64,000 nucleotides of DNA from the NCBI GenBank assembly GCA_963774895.1, contig CAVZGN010000002.1:124001-188000 (forward strand). Reading direction: 5' to 3'. The stretch comes from REEB76 sp963774895 (GTDB lineage Bacteria; Pseudomonadota; Gammaproteobacteria; Natronospirales; REEB76). This document shows positions 53,057 to 61,906 of the stretch, piece by piece (positions within the stretch are counted from its first letter, which is position 1; each line of letters starts with the position of its first letter). Made by a program: the position numbers and the translations under genes. The notes below the pieces were generated by a model. The model worked only from the letters and a program-made list of their open reading frames with translations. It searched no databases and was not told the DNA's origin.

Positions 53057-53381
53057 GGGTTTTCTCCAGTCGTTTTTTCAGATGTGAGAACGCTTTGAGG
53101 CGCGGTTTTTCGAATTTGGCAATCCAGCGTTCGTAGATTTCCTGCAGCGGTACCGGATTGAGGAAATGCAGCTTTTCACGGCCGCGCCACTGGGTGACCA
53201 CCAGGTTGGCCGCTTCCAGCAGGCCCAGGTGCTGCGTCACGGCCTGGCGCGTCATGTCCAGGTACTCGCACAGTACGTTGAGGGTGCGGCCGTCGTGCAC
53301 ATGTAGCAGATCCAGCAGCTTGCGCCGGCTGGGATCGGCCAGGGCCTTGAACAGCACGTCGGTATCGTAGCGCTCGGGCAT
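53049..53381 (-). CDS. ArsR-family transcriptional regulator
   Basis: A 110-aa winged-helix regulator: ALADPSRRKLLDLLHVHDGRTLNVLCEYLDMTRQAVTQHLGLLEAANLV. No metal-binding Cys pair (C-V-C box) is present, so it is not a metal sensor. First gene of the ArsR-AHSA1 pair. A palindrome (ACTTGCC-N9-GGCAAGT) lies 19 bp before its start. Confidence 0.9.
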   Translation of the reverse strand: MPERYDTDVLFKALADPSRRKLLDLLHVHDGRTLNVLCEYLDMTRQAVTQHLGLLEAANLVVTQWRGREKLHFLNPVPLQEIYERWIAKFEKPRLKAFSHLKKRLEKTHG

Positions 53382-53400
53382 GGGCTATACGCAAGCAATC

Positions 53401-53423
53401 ACTTGCCTGTATATTAGGCAAGT
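53401..53423. promoter_or_regulatory. Probable ArsR operator
   Basis: Perfect inverted repeat ACTTGCC-TGTATATTA-GGCAAGT. The AT-rich spacer fits a dimeric winged-helix protein. A further half-site-like AAATGCC follows at 53424. Confidence 0.65.
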
Positions 53424-53468
53424 AAATGCCTGCATGTCAAGCGCTGGTAAAAGACCGTCAAAACATGG

Positions 53469-53535
53469 AATAAATGGGATCAGAGCGAAAATCTAGAATC
53501 GCTGCCCGCGAATCCGTCAACCCCGGCTTCCCATT
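53469..53535 (+). repeat. trxA leader copy F (leader only)
   Basis: AATAAATGGGATCAGAGCG, AAAATCTAGAATC and CGCGAATCCGTCAACCCC match the head and leader seen at 48292 and 39405. No trxA codons follow, and the last third of the leader is no longer alignable by eye. A weak copy. Confidence 0.55.
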
Positions 53536-53556
53536 AGCGAGAATAAAGATATTGCT

Positions 53557-53988
53557 TCATGTACTTTTACGTTTTCGGACTTTCGCTCGGGTAGCTACCG
53601 GCGCTTTCCTGTTCTGGTTCTTCTTCAATTGGGTCTGATTGTAATGAATAGCAGCACGCACCAGATTTTTTAGGGCATGCGCATTGATGTTGTCACCCTC
53701 GAAAAAATCGATGGCGCGCCGGGCATTGCCCTCGAGGCCGGCGTTGAAGAGCTTGTCGGGATCCGGGAGCTGCGCCCCATGGGCGAAGGTCAGCTTGACC
53801 TTGCCTTTGTGGGCGTTGGCGACCGCGAGCATGCCATCGCGGGACCACACCGGGCTGCCCATCCACTTCCAGTCCTCGATGATTCCCCGGTCGGCCGCCA
53901 AGATACTCTTGCGGATGCCGGCGAAGGTCTTGCCGCGCCAGTCTTTGAGTGATGCAGTCAGCTGGTCAATGCGTTGCGATGGATTCAT
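53557..53988 (-). CDS. DUF1801-domain protein
   Basis: A 143-aa protein of the YdhG-like DUF1801 family: LTASLKDWRGKTFAGIRKSILAADRGIIEDWKWMGSPVWSRDGMLAV, then KVKLTFAHGAQLPDP and FEGDNINAHALKNLVRAAIHYN. It ends in a basic tail (ARAKVRKRKST-like). The ATG of MNPSQRI is used. Function unknown; members are often in stress or accessory regions. Confidence 0.85.
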   Translation of the reverse strand: MNPSQRIDQLTASLKDWRGKTFAGIRKSILAADRGIIEDWKWMGSPVWSRDGMLAVANAHKGKVKLTFAHGAQLPDPDKLFNAGLEGNARRAIDFFEGDNINAHALKNLVRAAIHYNQTQLKKNQNRKAPVATRAKVRKRKST

Positions 53989-54011
53989 AAATCTTATTAC
54001 CCGAATTCCAG

Positions 54012-54416
54012 TCACGTTGCAGGCGTTGCCTTGCCGGTGAAATACTCCGTGGCCACGGGCCTAAACAGGAAATACACGATTACCAGTGTAAGCACCAGCG
54101 ACGGTATCAACAGCAGCGGCGTGCATGGGCTGGTGATAACGGCGTAAGCGCAGGCAATCAGCGACCAACCCACATAAACGAACCGGGCCCAGTTTTGCCG
54201 CAGCAACAATGCTATGCCACATGCCGGTCGTATGATCATGCCGGATAATCCCACAGTAATCTGGACTGATATGGGAGCATGACTCTGCGCCAGTGCTTGC
54301 TGCACCATCGGGCTGTTCCATATCGCCGCCATTAGCAACAAGCCGAGTATGCCAAAGACCCCAAAGACAATCAGCAGCCAGCCGATGACCGTTATCGAAT
54401 CCGGGCGGGGCGTCAT
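54012..54416 (-). CDS. Small integral membrane protein
   Basis: A 134-aa protein with four predicted transmembrane helices (about 9-32, 52-70, 78-94, 98-117). No family motif is recognised; the N-terminus RPDSITVIGWLLIVFGVFG resembles small inner-membrane proteins of unknown function. It is 23 bp downstream of the DUF1801 gene's start region and may belong to one transcript with it. Confidence 0.65.
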   Translation of the reverse strand: MTPRPDSITVIGWLLIVFGVFGILGLLLMAAIWNSPMVQQALAQSHAPISVQITVGLSGMIIRPACGIALLLRQNWARFVYVGWSLIACAYAVITSPCTPLLLIPSLVLTLVIVYFLFRPVATEYFTGKATPAT

Positions 54417-54523
54417 AGTTCACCACCTGTAATCCTTGGCGCTGGCAGGATACTATCACCGCCAAAATATCGGCTGTGTCTGTGAGATAAATAACAGCTA
54501 GTGGATGAAAAACAAGGTCAGTC

Positions 54524-55525
54524 ATGAACGAGGCAAATAATCAGCTCCCGGATTACACTCCGACGCCAAGCGCCGCCCGCGTTGCGGTAGCTTCGCGCGG
54601 CGAGCCCATCATCACCGTTTCGAATTTATCCAAGACCTACGCCGGCGGCTACCAGGCCCTGAAAAACATCAGTCTGGACATCTACCGCGGCGAGATCTTC
54701 GCGCTGCTGGGCCCCAACGGCGCCGGCAAGACCACGCTCATCAGCATCATTTGCGGCATCGTAAATCCCGGCGCAGGCCAAGTGCGGGTGGCTGGTTACG
54801 ACATCCTGAAGGACTATCGCAAAACCCGTTCCATCATCGGCCTGGTCCCGCAGGAGCTCACCACCGACGCCTTCGTCTCAGTGCGGGGGGCCGCCAGTCT
54901 CAGCCGCGGGCTGTTCGGCAAAGCCAAGAACCCGGCGCACATCGAAAAAGTGCTGCGCCAACTCTCGCTGTGGGACAGGCGTGATAGCCAGATCATGACC
55001 CTGTCGGGCGGCATGAAACGGCGTGTGTTGATCGCCAAGGCGCTGGCGCATGAACCCACGGTGCTGTTCCTGGACGAGCCCACGGCCGGCGTGGATGTGG
55101 AGCTGCGCCGCGAGATGTGGCGGCTGATCCGGAATCTACGCGCAGGCGGCGTCACCGTCATCCTCACCACCCACTACATCGAAGAAGCCGAGGATATGGC
55201 CGACCGGGTGGGCGTCATCCACAAAGGCGAACTCATCCTGGTGGAACAGAAAGCCGAATTGATGCGCAAACTAGGCAAAAAACAGCTGGTCCTGCATTTG
55301 CTGGAACCTCTCACTGCCGTTCCCAGTGAACTCGCTAAGTATTCCCTGGAAATTCAACAGTCCGGCGGTGAACTGGTATACACCTACGATACCCACGCGG
55401 AGCGCACCGGCATCACCGCGCTGCTGGCCGATCTGAGTCGCTTAGGGATACGTTTCAACGATCTGCAGACCAAACAAAGGTCCCTGGAAGAGATCTTCGT
55501 GAAACTCATCGGAGATCACCGATGA
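54524..55525 (+). CDS. ABC-2 exporter ATP-binding protein (YadG-like)
   Basis: A 333-aa ATPase with Walker A GPNGAGKTT, signature LSGGMKRRVLIAKAL and Walker B VLFLDEPTAGVD. The C-terminal extension (about 245-330) ends with the LEEIFVKLIG typical of YadG. Its stop overlaps the permease start by 4 bp. The substrate of YadGH-type exporters is unknown. Confidence 0.9.
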   Translation: MNEANNQLPDYTPTPSAARVAVASRGEPIITVSNLSKTYAGGYQALKNISLDIYRGEIFALLGPNGAGKTTLISIICGIVNPGAGQVRVAGYDILKDYRKTRSIIGLVPQELTTDAFVSVRGAASLSRGLFGKAKNPAHIEKVLRQLSLWDRRDSQIMTLSGGMKRRVLIAKALAHEPTVLFLDEPTAGVDVELRREMWRLIRNLRAGGVTVILTTHYIEEAEDMADRVGVIHKGELILVEQKAELMRKLGKKQLVLHLLEPLTAVPSELAKYSLEIQQSGGELVYTYDTHAERTGITALLADLSRLGIRFNDLQTKQRSLEEIFVKLIGDHR

Positions 55526-56283
55526 ACCTGTACGCGGTACGCGCCTTATATGATTACGAGATGGCGCGCATGCAGCGCACCCTCATCCAGAGCGTGGTGG
55601 CGCCGGTAATCTCAACCTCGCTGTATTTCGTGGTCTTCGGTTCGGCCATCGGCACACGCATCACTCATATGGACGGCATCAGCTATGGTGCATTCATCGT
55701 CCCAGGTCTCATCATGCTATCGCTGCTGACCCAGAGCGTATCGAATGCCTCGTTCGGCATCTACTTTCCGAAATTCATCGGCACGATTTACGAACTGCTG
55801 TCAGCCCCAGTATCACCCTTCGAAGCGGTGTTGAGTTACGTGGGCGCCGCCGCCACCAAATCCATCATCCTCGGCAGCATCATCCTGGCGACTGCCACGC
55901 TGTTCGTGCCCCTGGAGATCCACCACCCTTTCTGGATGGTGTTTTTTCTGGTGCTCACATCCCTGACCTTCAGTCTTCTGGGTTTCATCATCGGCATCTG
56001 GGCTGACAACTTCGAGAAGCTGTCGCTGGCGCCAATGCTGATCCTGACGCCGCTGACCTTCCTGGGCGGCAGTTTCTATTCCATCAAGATGCTGCCGCCG
56101 GTATGGCAGACGGTCTCGCTGTTCAATCCGGTGGTGTATCTGGTGAGCGGCTTCCGCTGGAGTTTTTACGATGCGGGCGACGTCAGCCTCCTGGCCAGCC
56201 TCGGCATGACCTTGCTGTTCATGCTCATCTGCCTGGCCATCGTCTATTGGATCTTCCGCACCGGCTACCGGCTGAAAGCCTGA
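55522..56283 (+). CDS. ABC-2 exporter permease (YadH-like)
   Basis: A 253-aa six-helix permease: MARMQRTLIQSVVAPVISTSLYFVVFG, then the family motif FEKLSLAPMLILTPLTFLGGSFYSIKMLPP and LFNPVVYLVSGFRW. It forms a homodimer with the ATPase encoded just upstream. The length is typical (YadH 256 aa). Confidence 0.9.
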   Translation: MNLYAVRALYDYEMARMQRTLIQSVVAPVISTSLYFVVFGSAIGTRITHMDGISYGAFIVPGLIMLSLLTQSVSNASFGIYFPKFIGTIYELLSAPVSPFEAVLSYVGAAATKSIILGSIILATATLFVPLEIHHPFWMVFFLVLTSLTFSLLGFIIGIWADNFEKLSLAPMLILTPLTFLGGSFYSIKMLPPVWQTVSLFNPVVYLVSGFRWSFYDAGDVSLLASLGMTLLFMLICLAIVYWIFRTGYRLKA

Positions 56284-56328
56284 AGCGGCATCCGGGAGCG
56301 CGCGGCTCGACGGTTCAGGTCCGAAAAC

Positions 56329-57993
56329 TCAATGCTCGCCGCGTATGTAGCGTTGCCCGCGCGACCAGGAGGCCGCGGCGGCGATCAGGCACATGACGGC
56401 GGCAAAGATAAAGGCCTCGGTCAAGCCCACATGGAATGGTCTGGCAATCAGATCGGGAAAGAAAACATGGCCGGTGAGTCCGGCGCGGTTGGCGGCTGAC
56501 AGCTGATCCAGAACGCGCGCGCCCACCAGAGTCTGGACCGGGTTGTAACCCAGGAATGCCGCAAACAGCACCGCGGTCGGTGGCAAAGCGCCTACCTGCG
56601 CGGCCACCGCCTGCGATACGCCATGTTGCATCAACCCCCGCTGCATGGTTAGCGAAAGCGTGCTTGCGAGGCCCGCAATCATCAAGCTGAAAAAAATGCC
56701 GATGGATAACACCTGGGCGGAGTTCTGAAAGGTGGAATTCATGCCGCCGCCGGCGCCCCGGTCGCGGGCGGGCAGGCTATTCATGACGGCCGCCCGGTTG
56801 GGCGCCGCAAACGCGCCCATGCACAGGCCCGTGCCCAGGATGATCGCGGCGAATTTCCAGTAGTCGAAGTCGATCGGCAACAGTATCAGCAATAAGAAAC
56901 TCAGGGCCGACCCCAGCATCCCGCCGGTAGCGAAATAGCGCGCCCCCAAACGATCGGATAGGTAGCCCGAGACCGGGCCGGCCAGCAGAAAACCGACTGT
57001 CAGCGGCAACATAAAAATGCCCGCCCACAAGGGCGTCTCTTCGAAACTGTAGCCATGCAGCGGCAGCCAGATTCCCTGCAGCCAGATGATCAGCATGAAC
57101 ATGAGGCCGCCGCGGCCGATGGCGGACAGAAACGTCGAGAGCGTGCCGAAGGTGAAGGCCCTGATTTTAAACAGCGGTAGCCGGAACATCGGAGCGCGCA
57201 CGCGCGCCTCGATCACGGCGAACGCGATCAGCGAGGCGCCGCCAGCGGTCAGCAGCGTAATCACCGGCGCGCTGCTCCAGCCCATGTCGCGGCCGTTGGC
57301 CGGTTCGATTCCATAGGTAATGCCGATCATGATCAGCACCAACCCCAGGGCGAAGCTGATGTTGCCGGCCCAGTCGATCTGGGCACGGTGCCGCTGTCCC
57401 AGTTCTTTGAGACTCAGATACGACCAAAGGGTACCGAAAAGTCCAAAGGGTACCGACACCAGAAACACCAGACGCCAGTGAATGGCAGCCAGCATGCCGC
57501 CCAGGATCAAACCGATGAAGGATCCGCTGATGCCGGCGATGTTGTTGATGCCGAGTGCCAGGCCGCGCTGGTTGGGCGGAAAGGCATCGGTGAGGATGGC
57601 CGCCGAATTGGCCACCAGGAACGCGGCCCCAATACCCTGGAAGATCCGTCCGATTATCAGCCACAGCGCCCCGCTCTGGCCCATGAGGGGGTCCACGGTC
57701 AGCGCCAGCGAAGCGATGGTGAACACCACGAACCCGAGGTTATACATTTTCACCCGTCCAAACATGTCGCCCAGCCGGCCGAGGCTCACGACCATGATGC
57801 TGCTTACGATCTGGAAGCCGAGGATCATCCACAGCAGATAAAAGGTGTTGTGCGGTTCGAGTGGATTCAGCCGGATGCCGCGAAAGATACTGGGCATGGC
57901 GATCAGCATGATGGACGAGTCGATGGTGGCAATCAGCACCGCGATCGTGGTGTTTGACAAGGCCACCCACTTGTAACGGCTGGGTAGACCCAT
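56329..57993 (-). CDS. DHA2-type MFS transporter
   Basis: A 554-aa transporter with about 14 transmembrane segments. WVALSNTTIAVLIATIDSSIMLIAMPSIFRGI is the first helix; LGRLGDMFGRVKMY is motif A. I started at MGLPSRYKW; a GTG 19 codons upstream is possible. The family covers drug and metabolite exporters. It lies 45 bp from the convergent ABC permease and is unrelated in operon terms. Confidence 0.86.
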   Translation of the reverse strand: MGLPSRYKWVALSNTTIAVLIATIDSSIMLIAMPSIFRGIRLNPLEPHNTFYLLWMILGFQIVSSIMVVSLGRLGDMFGRVKMYNLGFVVFTIASLALTVDPLMGQSGALWLIIGRIFQGIGAAFLVANSAAILTDAFPPNQRGLALGINNIAGISGSFIGLILGGMLAAIHWRLVFLVSVPFGLFGTLWSYLSLKELGQRHRAQIDWAGNISFALGLVLIMIGITYGIEPANGRDMGWSSAPVITLLTAGGASLIAFAVIEARVRAPMFRLPLFKIRAFTFGTLSTFLSAIGRGGLMFMLIIWLQGIWLPLHGYSFEETPLWAGIFMLPLTVGFLLAGPVSGYLSDRLGARYFATGGMLGSALSFLLLILLPIDFDYWKFAAIILGTGLCMGAFAAPNRAAVMNSLPARDRGAGGGMNSTFQNSAQVLSIGIFFSLMIAGLASTLSLTMQRGLMQHGVSQAVAAQVGALPPTAVLFAAFLGYNPVQTLVGARVLDQLSAANRAGLTGHVFFPDLIARPFHVGLTEAFIFAAVMCLIAAAASWSRGQRYIRGEH

Positions 57994-58167
57994 GGGGGCT
58001 GGTGCTACGCTATCGATCACAGCCGTTAGTTTAATGCACCCGTCCTTCACGAACCCCCGCTGCGGAGAAAACTCCGGGAATTAAACCAGTCAGTCCTCTG
58101 TGCGGATGATCCTAGAGCACGCTGCGGTGGCTCAGGAGCTCTGTAAGATGGTTGTGGCACATGGCAG

Positions 58168-58749
58168 TTACCAGCGCACCACCAGGCGCAGCAACAGAAA
58201 GTTCATGCCGTCGTTGGGCAGTTTGATGTTGCCGTTGGATTCATGCAGGTAGCGCACACCGATATCGTAGTTGCCGAAGAGCCAGCCGAACCCCGGGATC
58301 TCGCTGAACTGAAAGGCAGTTGAATACACCTGACCGACGATACGCGTATGTGAGATCAGGTGCGCCCCGAGTCCCAGATCGATATACATAGGGCTGCCCG
58401 CGGGCTCCAGGTCATGGAAGCGCAGCACCGGCATCACACCCACGTCGGTCAGATGCTCGCAGTCGCTGCCGGTGCACCCGCCCCAGCGGGACAGCATGAA
58501 TTCTAGATACACGGAGGTGTTCCAGGACGAAGTGCTCTTCCAGTCCAGCGGCCATTCCAGATCGTAGGTCATGCCGGTATCGGTGCGATCGCTGAGGTGG
58601 CTTGGCAAAATCCCGCCACCGACGAGCACCCCCGCCATGCGATCTTCGGCGTCAGCCTGTGCCGTGACCGCCGCCAGCAGGAGCAGCAGCCCGGCACACA
58701 CACCGAGCATACTCCTGCCAGTCATCCCGGTTTTATGGAAGCGCGCCAC
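58168..58749 (-). CDS. pagL: Lipid A 3-O-deacylase PagL-like outer-membrane enzyme
   Basis: A 193-aa barrel protein of the acyloxyacyl hydrolase/PagL family, which removes the 3-O-acyl chain from lipid A. A signal peptide ends near TAQADA. The catalytic motif is H169-E-S171-N172 in RYLHESNGNIKLPNDGMNF, compare H-x-S-N in Pseudomonas PagL. The frame starts at GTG; the ATG eight codons in is about as likely. Its single gene position gives no context. Confidence 0.85.
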   Translation of the reverse strand: MARFHKTGMTGRSMLGVCAGLLLLLAAVTAQADAEDRMAGVLVGGGILPSHLSDRTDTGMTYDLEWPLDWKSTSSWNTSVYLEFMLSRWGGCTGSDCEHLTDVGVMPVLRFHDLEPAGSPMYIDLGLGAHLISHTRIVGQVYSTAFQFSEIPGFGWLFGNYDIGVRYLHESNGNIKLPNDGMNFLLLRLVVRW

Positions 58750-58858
58750 TTGCCGTCCATATTAATACTGCAAATGGGTGTACTACCGCGAGCTCCTTAA
58801 TCCCAGCTTTCCCAAACCCTCCCGCAAAGCGTGACTCGAAAATAATTAGCCGGCTGCC

Positions 58859-59401
58859 TTAATGGGCCGTCTGCTCGGGTATCAGCATCACCAGATCCGT
58901 CACGCCCACGTCCTGTCCCATCTGGGTGAGCAGGGTGCTCAGCTGTCCGCGATGATGGGTCTGGTGATTGAAGAAATGCATCAAGAGACTGGCCATGGGT
59001 CGGTGGTATTCGACGCCTTCGGTGCTCGTATACTGCAGTACGTGATCGAGATCGGCCGCGCTCAAGGTTTCCGCCCATTCCTTGATGACGCCATCCAGCA
59101 GCTTGCGCTCATCGGTGAGCGCCGCCAGCCGGGTATGCAGCACCTGGTCGAGGGCCGTGGGCTTGGCGAGCTTGCGCACCGGTTCCAGCGCGGGGTGCGC
59201 GGCCGGATGCTGCGCGAAACGCTTCAGCCAGAGGATGTCCGCCACCAGGATGTGGTTGAGGGTGCCGCAGACCGATTTGAAGAACGCGCCCTTGTCGGCA
59301 TGAAATTCCTGCGCCGACAGGCGCGCCGCCGCCGCGTACACCTTGGCATTCATCCACTCGTTGTAGCGGGACATCAGGATGGCGTAATCACGCAGGTTCA
59401 T
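58859..59401 (-). CDS. DinB-family protein
   Basis: A 180-aa four-helix bundle protein of the DinB/YfiT superfamily. The metal triad is visible: H50 in LNHILVAD and H146/H150 in NHQTHHRGQL. Such proteins are often thiol-dependent transferases or of unknown function. Normal length. Monocistronic. Confidence 0.9.
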   Translation of the reverse strand: MNLRDYAILMSRYNEWMNAKVYAAAARLSAQEFHADKGAFFKSVCGTLNHILVADILWLKRFAQHPAAHPALEPVRKLAKPTALDQVLHTRLAALTDERKLLDGVIKEWAETLSAADLDHVLQYTSTEGVEYHRPMASLLMHFFNHQTHHRGQLSTLLTQMGQDVGVTDLVMLIPEQTAH

Positions 59402-59484
59402 CGCTTAGCTCCTAGCAATTTTTTGCGGTGGGTATTTATTATTAAGTTATATAGTAATCGGACAGACCACGAGCAGGAGAATGT

Positions 59485-60063
59485 ATGCGCCCCGGTATTG
59501 TGATCATGATCCTGTGGGGAGCCTGGATACTGTCCTGGCTGGCGGCCATGCTGTGGAGCGGGCACACGGAAAAACGCGCCGGTTTACGCGCAGAACTGGG
59601 TCATCGCATGGTACTGGTAATCGGCGCGGTAATTTTCTTGGTGCCGGCCCATGGTTATTACGGCCCACTGCGTTTCTGGCACATCGGCTGGGTTGGAGCC
59701 TGGATCTGCGCGGCACTGGTTGCACTCGGTTTCACCTTCACCTGGTGGGCGCGCCTGCGTATCGGCACTCTCTGGTCCGGCACCGTCACCCGGAAAGCCG
59801 ATCATCGGATCGTGGATACCGGGCCCTATGCCATGGTGCGCCATCCGATCTATACCGGCCTGTTGCTCGCGGTGCTGGCCACAGCCGCCGCCAAGGGCAC
59901 GCTCTTCGGCATCGTCGGGGCCTTGCTCATCAGCCTGGGGTTATGGATGAAAGCACACTTCGAGGAACGCTGGCTCAGCCAGGAATTGGGGGCTGCTGCC
60001 TACGCAGCGTACCGGCTTAAGGTGCCGATGCTGGTGCCGTTTGGGCCTAAAGCTAAATCATGA
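59485..60063 (+). CDS. Isoprenylcysteine carboxyl-methyltransferase-like membrane protein
   Basis: A 192-aa membrane protein with four to five helices and the ICMT/PEMT signature GPYAMVRHPIYTGLL (about 112-126), followed by EERWLSQELGAAAYAAYR. Bacterial members methylate unknown acceptors with SAM. It overlaps the next gene by 4 bp (ATGA). Preceded by AGGAG. Confidence 0.87.
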   Translation: MRPGIVIMILWGAWILSWLAAMLWSGHTEKRAGLRAELGHRMVLVIGAVIFLVPAHGYYGPLRFWHIGWVGAWICAALVALGFTFTWWARLRIGTLWSGTVTRKADHRIVDTGPYAMVRHPIYTGLLLAVLATAAAKGTLFGIVGALLISLGLWMKAHFEERWLSQELGAAAYAAYRLKVPMLVPFGPKAKS

Positions 60064-60488
60064 TTAAGATAAGCGGCGGTTGTCATTGCGGCAACATCCT
60101 CATGGATATGGAACTGACGCGCGCGCCGCTCAGCTACCAGCCGCGCGCTTGCGACTGTGGTTTCTGCCGCCAGCACCACGCCGCCTATGTCTCCGATTCG
60201 CAGGGGTCGCTAGCGATCCGCATCCAGGACCAACAGCTGAGCGGCAAGTACCGCCAGGGCAGTGGCCAAGCCGAATTTCTGTTCTGCAGTAACTGCGGGG
60301 TGCTGGTGGGTGTGCTGTACAGGAACGATGGTCGGCTTTACGCCGCCGTGAATGCCAAGGCCGTCCAGGGTGGCAAACCTTTCGGCCCGGAGCAAACGGT
60401 GTCACCGAAGAAACTTTCGGCCCAAGCCAAGGTGCAGCGCTGGCAGGAAGCCTGGTTCCCCAGCGTCAGCATCGTGTCTGCCAGGTAA
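60060..60488 (+). CDS. GFA-family zinc protein
   Basis: A 142-aa protein of the glutathione-dependent formaldehyde-activating family. Zinc-ligand Cys are visible: C8-H-C10, C31-D-C33-G-F-C36 and C76-S-N-C79. Most members have unknown substrates. Translationally coupled to the ICMT-like gene. Confidence 0.88.
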   Translation: MIKISGGCHCGNILMDMELTRAPLSYQPRACDCGFCRQHHAAYVSDSQGSLAIRIQDQQLSGKYRQGSGQAEFLFCSNCGVLVGVLYRNDGRLYAAVNAKAVQGGKPFGPEQTVSPKKLSAQAKVQRWQEAWFPSVSIVSAR

Positions 60489-60563
60489 CACCGGGCCAAG
60501 TGTTAAGCCCAGTTCATTGACAGCGTTTTGTTTCCTTAGTCAGATTTTTTACGCGTGCTGCGG

Positions 60564-60920
60564 TCAGCTGGGCTTCGCTTGACCAGCGAGACCGCAGAAG
60601 CCGCGCGGCTCATCGCGCCGCTCTTCATCCTCCCACGCATGGCCGAGGTCCCAACGCCAGGCCATGCAGCCGGACGCCAGACACAGGCTGCCGTTAGCCG
60701 CGCTATCCGCACTGTCGAACGAACGGTTCACCGCTGTGCCCTCGATAGAGCCTTCCTGATACTCACGGATGCGTACGAACGGACACCAGCGTTTGGATGC
60801 TTGGGCCGGAGTCAGGCTGTTGGAGAGCTTCACGGCTACGGTTGCGAGTGCGGCATCCGGCTCGAGTGACTCGTCGCCCTCCACGGCGTACTTGCGTTTA
60901 AAAGCGGTCGGTTGACTCAT
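60564..60920 (-). CDS. Cys-rich conserved protein of unknown function
   Basis: A 118-aa protein. The C-terminal half has a motif set, WCPFVRIREY, SLCLASGCMAWRWD and RGFCGLAGQ, with four Cys that could bind a metal. Similar C-x-x-x-x-C-M-A-W-R...G-x-C-G-L proteins are, as I recall, found in phage and proteobacterial genomes without known function. ATG at MSQPTAFKRKY; the frame upstream is open but not conserved-looking. Confidence 0.6.
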   Translation of the reverse strand: MSQPTAFKRKYAVEGDESLEPDAALATVAVKLSNSLTPAQASKRWCPFVRIREYQEGSIEGTAVNRSFDSADSAANGSLCLASGCMAWRWDLGHAWEDEERRDEPRGFCGLAGQAKPS

Positions 60921-61335
60921 GGGTATTCCTTCTGCCCGTCTGTGGATAACCCTGCTGCATGGGGTTACCGCAGACAGGCTTACGCGATGTTCACCTTCAT
61001 AGGGGCAAATCCGGTGCCAGACCGCCAAGTCCCCGGATACCGGGCCTTGGGACGCATAACGCCTGATTACGCATCCCGGGTGAGAGACAAGGAACGTCAG
61101 TTTTTTACAATAAATGTCTGCGCCGCTGACACCTGACGTCACCCCGGCAAGCTGACTAAATCCGGGAACGGACCACGGTTTCTAAGCAGAAGTTGCGGCC
61201 GAGCCCCGGGCCGTTGCTTTCCCAATGCCATCGGCGAATCCGGCTATACGCAGTTTCAAAACTGCCGCCTGCCCAAAATCCATGCACGGCAACAACGTCC
61301 GCATCCTGCGAACAGCGTGCGGATTTCCTCTTTAA
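60921..61335. other. 415-bp stretch without a recognised gene
   Basis: Contains a short inverted repeat, CCGCA...TGCGG, near 61300-61320 downstream of doxX and no credible frame. The base composition is like the neighbouring genes. Confidence 0.4.
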
Positions 61336-61731
61336 TCAGGAGTTCTTGAACCAGCGGTGATCCACACTGAAGCGTCCGGCACCAGCCGCCACATAGCTCA
61401 CCAGGCCGCCGATCATGCCGGCTTCGGCCAGCACCAGGATCAGCATCGTCTGGTTTGCGGGCGGCAACAGGAAAATCCAGATTGCGGCCACCGAATAAAT
61501 GGTGAGGGCGGCGGCCACCAGCCGTGTGAATGCGCCGAGTATCAGCGCCAGTCCCCCCAGGAGTTCAAGCGCAATCACCAGCGGCAGCAGATGGCCGCTG
61601 ATATGGTGACTGTTCATGAGCTGCGCGATTTGCGCGTAGCCAGTGATTTTGCTGATGCCGGCGAAGATGAAAATCGCGGCGACCAGTACGCGGCCGACAA
61701 ACGCCAAGAAGTCACGGAAATTGTTTTTCAT
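61336..61731 (-). CDS. DoxX-family membrane protein
   Basis: A 131-aa, four-helix membrane protein: FLAFVGRVLVAAIFIFAGISKITGY, then LELLGGLALILGAFTRLVAAALTIYS. AAGGAGATT stands just before the ATG of MKNNFRDF; earlier in-frame codons are not needed. DoxX proteins are linked to thiosulfate:quinone reduction or membrane redox stress, but most bacterial ones are unassigned. Confidence 0.88.
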   Translation of the reverse strand: MKNNFRDFLAFVGRVLVAAIFIFAGISKITGYAQIAQLMNSHHISGHLLPLVIALELLGGLALILGAFTRLVAAALTIYSVAAIWIFLLPPANQTMLILVLAEAGMIGGLVSYVAAGAGRFSVDHRWFKNS

Positions 61732-61906
61732 TGGAATCTCCTTGAACAAAGGCTATCAAGGATAAACTACGGTTCTTCACTTGCCCACGGGCCAAGAACA
61801 AAATCTTGCAATTAACCTAGGTGGACTGCAGCCTGTTTACCGGAATATGCCCCGGACGGCCTCCGTTCAACGAACGCGTGCTCAAGCACGAGTAAATCGG
61901 ATGCCG

